From: Bretschneidera sinensis
Taxonomy: Eukaryota; Streptophyta; Magnoliopsida; Brassicales; Akaniaceae
Assembly (NCBI GenBank): GCA_023935145.1
Contig: CM043697.1
Coordinates: 57,798,501-57,862,500, forward strand
Direction: 5' to 3'
Length of the DNA stretch: 64,000 bases
In this document: piece after piece, positions 56,511 to 64,000 of the stretch
How positions within the stretch are numbered: position 1 is the stretch's first letter
Layout: each line of letters begins with the position of its first letter
The notes under the pieces: generated by a model
Seen by the model: the letters and a program-made list of their open reading frames with translations, nothing else
Told to the model about the DNA's origin: nothing
Database searches by the model: none
Position numbers and translations under genes: made by a program

Positions 56511-57840
56511 TGATGCGATGAAATTGACACTAGCAAGTGCACTAATCGTTCAAGTAATAAAATGATGAGTACATATCGTTCCCAATGAGGACTGAGAAAA
56601 TACTACAGAATTATGACTCTACTCTTATTGTTATTTGAGCAAACGAATAATTGTCGAAGAAAAGGTTTCTAACAATTAACTAAAAGGGAAAAACATAACG
56701 CAATAGTAAATAAAAGAAGACTTGCAAACTTTGGAATGAAGACTCTTAAGAACTAACGTGCTAAGGACTCGACTTCACCTAAACTATAATTGACAAGAGT
56801 TTTGAATGGACAAGTTTCACTTACAATGTTTTTCAAGATGGTAGAATCCTCAATAAATTGGTTATCCATATTCCAGGTCTAACCACAATCTCAAAAATCA
56901 TTAACTTCAAATATCCGTATTCCAGGTCTATTCTAGATTAATTCAAATTAAGAAACATTAAGTGTTTATGGATTCCTTTCAGTTAAATCTCCCTATTCGA
57001 TTACGATTTAAGCAGACGGACCACATGAACTTCCTAGAATCCCTATTCGGTTACTCCTATTTCATTCATGGCATGTTGTACCCTGGCCTTTGCATAGATA
57101 ATAATCCAATATCATATTTATTAGTTCAACCATTCATGAAAGCACGGCTTCTCTATTCGACACATCACCATGCCCAAAGAAGGAATCAAAATAATAAAAA
57201 GCATTAAGAACAATAAAACACACTCTTTGAAAAACACATTAAATTCCACTTGTCCAAACAACAACTCAAGATATAGGTTTAGGATCCATCTATCCTTAAC
57301 ACAAAATTATCTACTCCATAATAATATTCAAACAAACCATGTTCATATTATAAAACATCAACATAGATAGATAAGAATAATACAAAATCGGAGAAGAATG
57401 ATTTAAAAGCTTGATGCGTAGCCTCCCGGAGTGTCTCCAACTCTCCTTTGGCTTCTCTTCTTCTCCAAATTCTGTTTTCTTCTTCTACGGCCGTCCTTAT
57501 TCGAGCTTCCCCTTTTCTTTCAACTAGGGTTAGTATTTATAACTTTCAAAACCCGCGGGCTGGCGCTGCAACTTCAACTTTCTGGCGCTGCAGCTCCAAG
57601 TTGCTACCCCATCTTCACATATTATCACCATTCTGGCGCTACAGCCTCAGCTTTCTGGCGCTGCAGCTCCAAGTTTTTGTCCAATCTTCACAAATCTCTT
57701 GATTTTGAATTCAATTTGATTTAACTCCTCAATATACTCTACAAAATACGAAACATAATCAAAATCCAAGATTTAAGCAATTATAACTATTAAAACATGA
57801 GAAAATATAACAAACATAGAGATATTATGAACTCTTATCA
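56511..57840 (-). repeat. Element G 5' LTR (minus orientation)
   Basis: 1,330 bases, partner of 49481-50903. TATAAATACT on the minus strand lies at 57541-57532; the short repeat array is at 57558-57675. Confidence 0.92.
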
Positions 57841-57845
57841 AGGTG

Positions 57846-58708
57846 CCTAGAAAGGAGAGGTGCAGCGCGCACACGGTCTCCTGACCTAAATAGGACCTCT
57901 AAGTGACTATTTTGAGCCCACAAATACCTTTGAACCCTTGGACTATAAATAGGGCACTTAGAGTTGGGGCATCAAGGTCTGGAAATTCAAAGAAGCAGCC
58001 TCATTCTCCTCCATCAAAGTGTTCAGCCATGAGTTCCATGGTGAACTAATCTCCAAGCAAGGCGAAGGGATGAATCCCTAAGTTTTGTTGTTCTTTAATT
58101 CCTTTATTAGTTCAGTTGTAATTGGGATTTATTGTCAAATATTGTTATGACTTATTCTTTAATCTAATTAGAAGATTTTCTTTCAATCCAGTGATTGTAT
58201 CTTTCTCTTTGATATAAGTTTAGTCATGCTTGTCTCATGTCAAGGTTGTTTGGATGTGATTGAGTCTGGTAGACTTATTCTCTAGGGTTGTCCATTACTG
58301 CAATATTGTCGTTAAAGATACATTGTCATTTCTTGATAACTCTATAGTTTAGGCCATGTGTGTTTAACCAATAAAGAAGAGTAAGTCATATCAATTACAT
58401 TGGGGTTTGTATATGAGCTTTAATTGAATATCCACCGATTGCTTGTTTGGGATGTGAAATTTGCAATCGAGATAAGAACAACTGAATTAAGATTGGAATA
58501 AAGGCAACGAGCCTAGGGAGGACTCCCAGAACCTTGTTATTACTCTACTATTATTATTCTCAACATGTTACATATTCTGCTCTCAATTACTTCATTATCA
58601 AAACTTCATATATTCTCACCCGATCTTATTGTTCGTGTTTAGGTTTACATCTTCCCTTATAGTTAACTTGTTTCCCTGTGGAATCGACACCCCAAAGCTA
58701 TGCTACAA
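57846..58708 (+). repeat. Element F 3' LTR, right part
   Basis: Matches about 44558-45432 and resumes after the AGGTG duplication. TATAAATA lies at 57944-57951. Confidence 0.92.
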
Positions 58709-59250
58709 CTACCGTATTACTCTTTGGGCGTAACCACCACCCAGGACATAATCCCTCGGTGGAGATCAAAGACAATGGTGCCATTTCCACCGAAAATACG
58801 GCCATGATACCGAAGATTGCCATGCCTTGAAAGAACAGATCGAGGCCCTTATCAACCTGGGGCACCTGAAGGAATTTAAAAGCTCCCAGAGGAGAGAGGT
58901 GCCAGCTCAGCCAAGGAGAAACTCTGGATATCTCCCTCCCCAAGGACAAGACCGGCAAGGCCCTCGGCAAGACACCAGAGCCAGACGGGAAGCGTCCAGT
59001 CAAAAACACCAAGAAGTAACAACTACCACCCAGATCATCAAGACAATATGTGGAGGCCCTGCCGCCAGGGGAAGCTCGAAGCAAAGCAGTAAGGTATATA
59101 CGAGAATCGTGGCCTCTGTCAACGGACCTCATAAGCGAAGAAAGGCGGAACTGGAAATCTCTTTCATAGAGATCGACTTGGAGGATGTGCAGACTCCTCA
59201 TGACGATGCAGTGGTGGTCTCTTTCCTGGTAGCCAACCACGAGGTGTAAC
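58709..59250 (+). pseudogene. gag: Element E gag, C-terminal part
   Basis: Coding of element E resumes after F. The nucleocapsid knuckle CHFHRKYGHDTEDC lies at 58779-58820, then ALKEQIEALINLGHLKEF. A Q/R-rich linker (58890-59020), ICGGPAARGSSKQSSKVY and LEISFIEIDLEDVQTPHDD lead toward protease. The frame 58827-59249 is open for 140 codons. Confidence 0.8.
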
Positions 59251-59557
59251 ACATCCTAATTGATAACGAAAGCTCCACCGATATATTATTTTACAATACC
59301 TTTCAAAGGACGAGCGTCTAGAGCCAGCCCCAGCCTCGCTTTACGGTTTTGGTAGATCTCCAGTTTTTCCCGAGGGAAGCATAGTCCTCCCAGTCACCGC
59401 AGGGACAGCACCACATACCTCCACTGTGCAAACCATATTTTTGATAGTAAAGCAACCCTCCTCTTACAATATGATCATCGGGTGACCCACCCTCAACAAA
59501 CTAAGGGCCGTTGTCTCCACATACTATCTGAAGGTTAAGTTCCCCACCAGTGAGGGG
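59190..59557 (+). pseudogene. Element E aspartic protease, broken
   Basis: VVSFLVANHEV, a stop at 59247, then HILIDNESSTDILFY (about 59250-59295), where Tat proteases usually read D-x-G-S-S and this copy has D-N-E-S-S. Further stops and frame changes follow, to about 59550. Loss of the active-site glycine and the stops imply no activity. Confidence 0.72.
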
Positions 59558-60780
59558 GTGGGAATAATCAGGGGTGATCAGAAGGCCTCCCGGTCCTGTT
59601 ATCTGAATGCTATTAAGGAAGAAAAGAAGGCCGAAGCCCTTCCCCTTGAGGTGGAAGACCTCAGGGATGATATAAAGACCCCAAGAGGGCGACCAATAGA
59701 AGAGCTAACTTCGATGCCCCTTGGAAAAGATCCCAACCGGACTATCCAGATAGGATCAAGCCTCTCTGGGAAGCACAAGGAAGAACTCCTATCCCTCATC
59801 CGGAAGAACTGAGAGTTTTTCGCCTGGTCAGCAGCGGACATGCTTGGGATTGACCCCAGGACCATTGAGCATCGCTTGAATGTGGACCCTAAGTACAAAC
59901 TAGTTGTCCGGAAGAAAATGTCCTTCGCCCTAGAATGTCAAGTCGTCATCAACACTGAGCTAGACAAACTGTTTGAGGCTGGCTTCATCCGAGAGGCAAA
60001 GTACCCCGCATGGGTATCCGACGTGGTGATGGTCATAAAAGCCAACGACAAATGGCAGATCTGCATTGACTTTACCAACCTGAACAAGGCCTGTCCAAAC
60101 GATAGCTTTCACCTCCCCTGAATTGATCAGCTGGTAGATGCCACTTCGGGGCATGAACTCCTCTCTTTTATGGACGCATACTCCAGGTACAACCAAATCT
60201 TCATATACGAGCCGGACCAAGACAAGACCGCCTTTATCACTGACTGAGGGCTATATTACTATAAGGTCATGCCCTTTGGACTCAAGAATGTTGGTGTGAC
60301 ATACCAAAGACTGGTCAACAAAATCTTCAATAGAGAGATAGGGCGGAACATGGAAGTTTATGTGGATGACATGCTGGTCAAAAGTATGGAGGCACGGAGC
60401 CACAACTCCGATTTAGAAAAAGCCTTTGGGATACTGTGCAAGCACAACATGAGATTAAATCCAGCCAAATGCACCTTTGGTGTGACTGGAGGGAAGTTCT
60501 TAGGGTTCATGGTCACCCAAAGGGGAATAAAAGTCAACACGGAGAAGATAAAAGCCATCATCGACATGACTCCTCTTAGATCGGTGAAAGAAGTACAACG
60601 GCTCACCATGAGAATTGCTGCCCTAAGTCGCTTCATGTCTAAATCTACGGAAAAGTGCCTACCCTTCTTTAAGGCTATCAAGAAGGCCAAAGACTTCTCC
60701 TGGATAGAGGATTTCCAAGAAGCATTCGAAGGGCTAAAAAAGTATTTGAGCTCACCACCACTCCTAACCAAGCCTCTCTA
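59558..60780 (+). pseudogene. Element E reverse transcriptase
   Basis: A single frame with stops at about 59810, 60119, 60245 and 60779. Readable blocks: the linker PLGKDPNRTIQIGSSLS; FAWSAADMLGIDP; VRKKMSFALECQVVINTEL; FIREAKYPAWVSDVVMVIK; WQICIDFTNLNKACPND; FMDAYSRYNQI; MPFGLKNVGVTYQRLVNKI; the catalytic YVDD at 60359-60370 followed by MLVKS; and LNPAKCTFGVTGGKFLGFM. Several stops read TGA where an arginine CGA is expected. It would copy element RNA in the particle. Confidence 0.88.
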
Positions 60781-61655
60781 GGGTGAAGAACTGTTCCTAT
60801 ACTTATCTGCTGGGGAAAGCACTATGGCTTCTGTCCTGATTCGGGAAGATGAGGGTGTCTAGAAACCCATATACTACTTCAGAAGAGTCCTTTTATGAGG
60901 CAGAAGTGAGGTATCCTCCCATTGAAAAGATGGCTTACGCCTTAGTAATAGCCGCCAGAAAGCTCCGGCCGTATTTCCAAGCACACACAGTCGTTCTTTT
61001 GACTGACCAGCCCTTAAAGCAAGTCTTTCACAGTCTAAGTGTTTCTGGGAGAATGGTGAAGTGGTCAGTAGAACTCGGAGAGTTCGATATCCGGTACCAC
61101 CCTCGACAGGCTATCAAAGGCCAAGCTCTAGCAGACTTTATCATCGAAACAACCCTCTCGGTGGGCCTCAGTGTGAGAGTAGAGCCAACACTGGACAAGA
61201 CTCCAGATGAATCACCTCCAAGATGGACTCTCCACGTTGACGGATCTTCGAATGTCGCAGGAAGTGGAGCAGGACTCATCCTCTACAGCCCTGACGGTTT
61301 CACAGTCGAGTACGCCTTAAGATTTGAATTCAAGGCTTCCAATAATGAGGCAAAATATGAAGCCCTACTAACCGGCCTAAGATTGGCTAAAGCCCTAGCT
61401 ACCGAGGTCATAGATGTGTTCAGCGACTCCCAGCTAGTAGTAAGTCAGGTAACAAGAGAATTCGAAGCCCAAAGAAGAGAAGCTCGCCCGGTACCTCCAA
61501 AAAATGAAAGAGCTAGCCGCCAAGTTCAGAATGTTCCGAATAACTCAAATTCCACGAGCCAAAAACTCCAAGGCAGATGCTCTGGCCAACCTGGCCTCAT
61601 CCCGACACCTAGAGCCAACTCGAGCTATTTATTTAGAAACCCTCTATGTTCCTAG
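60781..61655 (+). pseudogene. Element E tandem RNase H domains
   Basis: After a short frameshifted stretch, 60849-61655 is open. First RNase H: EVRYPPIEKMAYALVIAAR and VVLLTDQPLKQVFHSLSVS. Second, archaeal-type RNase H: WTLHVDGSSNVAGSGAG (first catalytic aspartate), EFKASNNEAKYEALLTGLR (catalytic glutamate) and DVFSDSQLVVSQV (catalytic aspartate). Dual RNase H is diagnostic for the Tat lineage. The frame changes at about 61490-61510. Confidence 0.87.
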
Positions 61656-62899
61656 CATAGACAAAGCCCTGGTCTTACTGGTGGAAGAGGGTGCGACATG
61701 GATGGACCTAATCCTGCACTACCTGAAAGATGGAAAGGTCCCCGAGCAAAGAAGTGAAGCCAAAAATTTAATCTCCCGAGCCTCCCGGTACATGATTATA
61801 GATGGGTAATTGTACAAAAGAGCTCTGACTATGCCTTACCTAAGATGTCTCAGCCCGACCGAGGCCAATTACGCCCTCCAAAAAGTCCATGAAGCCACAT
61901 GCGAAAATCACTTAGGAGCCGAAGCTCGAGCCATTACTTTCAAAATTCTACGCCAAGGGTACTACTGGCCCAAAATGAAAGAAGATGCGGCTAACTTGGT
62001 CAAGAAGTGCAGAAACTGTCAGCAGTACTCTCCAGTGTCGTACCGGCCTGCTAATCTCCTCACCTCAATCACTAGTCCACTTCTCTTCGCTATGTGGGGG
62101 ATGGACATCCTGGGCCCGTTCACCACAGCAGCTGGGCAAAAGAAACACCTCATTATAGCCATTGATTATTTCACTAAGTGGGTCGAGGCGAAACCACTGG
62201 CCAGCATTACGGATCACCAAACTAGAAACTTCGTTTAGAAGTCGATTATATGTCGGTTCAGGATTCCTTGGGTGTTGGTCACCGATAAAGGAAAGTAATT
62301 TGATAGCTCCCGATTCAAAACATTCTGTGAAGATCTCCAAATCGAGCATCAATTCTCATCTATTGGATACCCGCAGGCCAATGACCAAGCCGAAGTCACC
62401 AACAGGACCCTCCTCCAAGCTATCAAGAGAAGACTAGATAAAGAAGATAAACACTGGGCTGACCAACTCCCCAATGTTCTTTGGGCCTACTAGACAACCG
62501 TACGTACGCCAATAGGAGAAACCCTGTTCTTCATGACGTACGATTCGGAAGTTGTCATCCTAGTCGAAATCGAAATTCCATCAATGCACGTACAGTTTTT
62601 TGAACCAAGTAACAATGAGGAAGCCTTAAGGATGAACGCGAACTTGGTTGATGAAGTGCGGGACAAAGCCCAGTCCGTCTAGACCAATAGAGGACAGCCC
62701 GGTACTACAACTCCCGAGTTCCGAACCGAAGCTTCAAACTCCATGACCTCATCCTCCGAAAGAGTGAAGTGTCTCGTCCTCACCACACAGGAAAGCTCGT
62801 TTCAAATTGAGAAGGTCCGTACCGAATCCGAAGAATTTGCCAGGTAAACCCATCCCACACACTTGGAATGCGGAGAACCTCCGTAAATTTTATCAGTGA
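61504..62899 (+). pseudogene. Element E integrase with N-terminal linker
   Basis: ITQIPRAKNSKADALANL (61538 on) is the linker. The zinc-binding region runs HEATCENHLGA to CRNCQQYS (about 61888-62030). Catalytic core: GMDILGPF (about 62098), LVTDKGK with a stop at 62296 (second aspartate retained), QANDQAEVTN (about 62371-62400). Stops at 62236 (tryptophan TGG in element D) and 62296 (glutamine CAA in D) and a later frameshift inactivate it. The end corresponds to WNAENLRKFYQ followed by TGA at 62897. Confidence 0.86.
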
Positions 62900-63039
62900 T
62901 ATGAAATGTAAAGTAAAGATCAATAAAGTTTGAAATTTATAGAAACATTCCAAAATCTCATTTAAGTTAAAGATGGAGGTACAAAATTAGACGCTCTCAG
63001 CTTTGGATACACAAAAAAAAAAAAAAAAAAAAATCTATT
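62900..63039. other. Element E spacer between integrase and antisense ORF
   Basis: Short non-coding stretch with a 23-base poly(A) run (about 63011-63033). Confidence 0.5.
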
Positions 63040-64000
63040 CTACAGGAGTAAGGCCTCGTGGACCTCGTCCTCACTCCTCACCACCTCCTGAGCCTCACCC
63101 CCAACAGTCTCCTGAGCCTCGCCCTCCGCAACACCAACTATGGCGGTATCCTCTGCATCTTCTCCTGCAGCAGCGGCACCCGAGTCCCTAGAAAAGGCAC
63201 CCAAATCAAGCCCGAAAAAGTCAACCCCCGGGTAAAATGACTCAGCCTTCCTCCTGGCCTCATTGAAGCCTATCAGATACTGAGCCCCGGCCTCGTCCAC
63301 TAAGGCCTCCTTGGCCGTGGCCTCAACTTTCTCCCTTTCAACAGCCTTGGCAAGCACCTCCTCCATCTCAGCCCTCAGCAGCCCATTCTCCTTCCTCAAA
63401 GCCTCTTCAGCCCGGTAGCAATGGCCCTTCTCCATTACCGCTGTATCTTTGGCCCTTTCTGCCGCCTCTAAGGAAGAAGACAAGGCTCGGGCCAGGTTCT
63501 GAGTCTCTTTCAGCTTGTGCTCGGCTTTTGCCAAGCACTTCACCATGTCAGCACCTCGTCGAGCAAGGATCCTGCCAAGGACTCCACCCTAGAATAAAGG
63601 AATTGTCAAGAGCAGTTGAAATAAAAAACGAACAAATCAAAGAACCAAGATGAAAGAAAGAAACCATACCTGGGAGAGAGCGGTCTTCACGGCCGAGCAA
63701 AGCTCCTCGAAAGGCTTCACCGAGATCTCCACAAAATCACCGGGGGGGATTCCCATGATGAGGTGTTCGCGAGCAACCTTTCGGTGCTCGAACACGGAAT
63801 CATCCACCCTCAGTGCCTACCGGGGCATGAAGATGGAAGCTGCTCCAAGCCCCTCCCTGGATGAAGACGGTCCCGGTGGAAGGATGAGAGTGGTAGGATC
63901 GGCCCTCTCCTCAAAAACTGGAGGCCTCGAAGGGCTCTCCGCAGCAATAGGCACCGGGGACAAGGCCCGGGCCTTCTTTTTCTGCTCCTGTGTAGAGCTA
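63040..64000 (-). pseudogene. Element E antisense extra ORF (Tat type), last two exons, runs past the window
   Basis: Minus strand. The upstream exon (64000 to 63670) has a basic/S-P region, VAREHLIMGIPPGDFVEIS, and one stop near 63820. A GT...AG intron (63669-63589) sits at the same place as in element D. The last exon (63588-63040) is open from 63546: the coiled-coil-like HKLKETQNLARALSSSLEA, FNEARRKAESFYPGVDFFG, then an acidic tail. It is well conserved with element D's exon 3. This suggests coding selection in the family, although the function is unknown. Confidence 0.75.

Larger units (their letters stand above)
49481..57840 (-). mobile_element. Element G: Athila-like LTR retrotransposon (minus), gag-protease only
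   Basis: On the minus strand: 5' LTR 57840-56511, primer site 56504-56487, gag 56386-54760, protease 54737-54207. Then solo LTR H occupies 54212-52896. The end-of-pol motif (52755-52708), 3' non-coding region, polypurine tract (50920-50904) and 3' LTR (50903-49481) follow. RT, RNase H and integrase are missing. G interrupts element F's right LTR with AGGCG/AGGTG flanks. Gag and protease are the least damaged coding sequences in the window. Confidence 0.92.
44090..58708 (+). mobile_element. Element F: Athila-like LTR retrotransposon without pol, inserted in E gag
   Basis: LTRs are 44090-45432 and 49012-49480 plus 57846-58708; the second is split by element G. A tRNA-Asp-like primer site follows the first LTR. 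The interior (45433-49011) encodes only gag, then jumps to the end-of-pol motif and 3' non-coding sequence. Flanks are CCACC (44085-44089) and CTACC (58709-58713), a probable 5-bp duplication with one change; the right end is uncertain by about three bases. By eye the LTRs differ at about four of the first 155 positions, so F is younger than B. Confidence 0.9.
42437..64000 (+). mobile_element. Element E: Tat (Ogre/Retand-like) retrotransposon, interrupted by element F
   Basis: LTR (42437-42739), primer site, gag (42821-44089), then element F, then gag continues (58709 on), protease, RT, RNase H, second RNase H and integrase (to 62899), then the antisense extra ORF (63040 past the window end). 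The 3' LTR is outside. The left border lies inside element D's RT, so E is younger than D. Pol has stops at many positions. Excluding F, about 7 kb of E is visible. Confidence 0.88.

Noticed and set aside
58698..59252. Minus-strand 184-codon open frame
   Set aside because: Antisense of element E gag, which has a recognisable zinc knuckle and crosses the F border on the plus strand.

Overview
This window is nuclear DNA of a flowering plant, most likely a eudicot. It is AT-rich and consists almost entirely of transposable elements stacked inside one another. The lineages are plant-specific: Ty3/Gypsy elements resembling CRM, Athila and Tat (Ogre/Retand-like), a SIRE-like Ty1/Copia element, Mutator-like DNA transposons (MULEs), a small Helitron, and a LINE-derived RNase H remnant. 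The only recognisable host gene is one X8-domain (callose/glucan-binding) gene, and it is cut by a retrotransposon. I see no bacterial gene, CRISPR array, tRNA or rRNA gene. Every transposon protein is damaged by stops, frameshifts or deletions.

Layout, left to right. 1-6538: Gypsy element A (LTR, tRNA-Met primer site, gag, protease, RT, RNase H, integrase, LTR); the window starts inside its first LTR. It appears to sit inside the gag of a Copia element whose remainder runs 6539-12012. 12061-14152: a non-autonomous terminal-inverted-repeat element flanked by TAA. 15026-21730: a MULE-like element with about 200-bp inverted repeats, split by Athila-derived element B (15851-21509, duplication GAAAG). 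21731-24980: AT-rich DNA with a probable hAT remnant, a 463-bp Helitron and an antisense LINE RNase H fragment. 24981-33842: a MULE with an exact 9-bp target duplication (TAGTATAAA), an antisense transposase pseudogene, a GRF zinc-finger gene remnant, and a Tat-derived mini-element C (29812-33398) inside it.

34750-35338 is the 5' part of the X8 gene. Tat element D (minus strand) interrupts it at 35339. D is broken in its RT by Tat element E (plus strand, from 42437 past the window end). E is broken in gag by Athila-like element F (44090-58708). The right LTR of F is broken by Athila-like element G (minus, 49481-57840), and G contains a solo LTR, H (52896-54212), where its pol should be. That is five to six nesting levels, readable from the way each interrupted sequence resumes on the far side.

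Three Athila-like elements (B, F, G) keep gag-region sequence but have lost most or all of pol. The Tat elements carry an antisense, intron-containing extra ORF and 48-bp tandem repeats between pol and the 3' LTR. Several LTR families share one promoter layout: a cluster of short, often palindromic repeats just upstream of a TATA box. I find no convincing novel cellular system. The most interesting leads are that LTR promoter layout, the conserved 48-bp repeat period, the LTR-antisenseORF-LTR mini-element, and the GRF zinc-finger gene inside a MULE.
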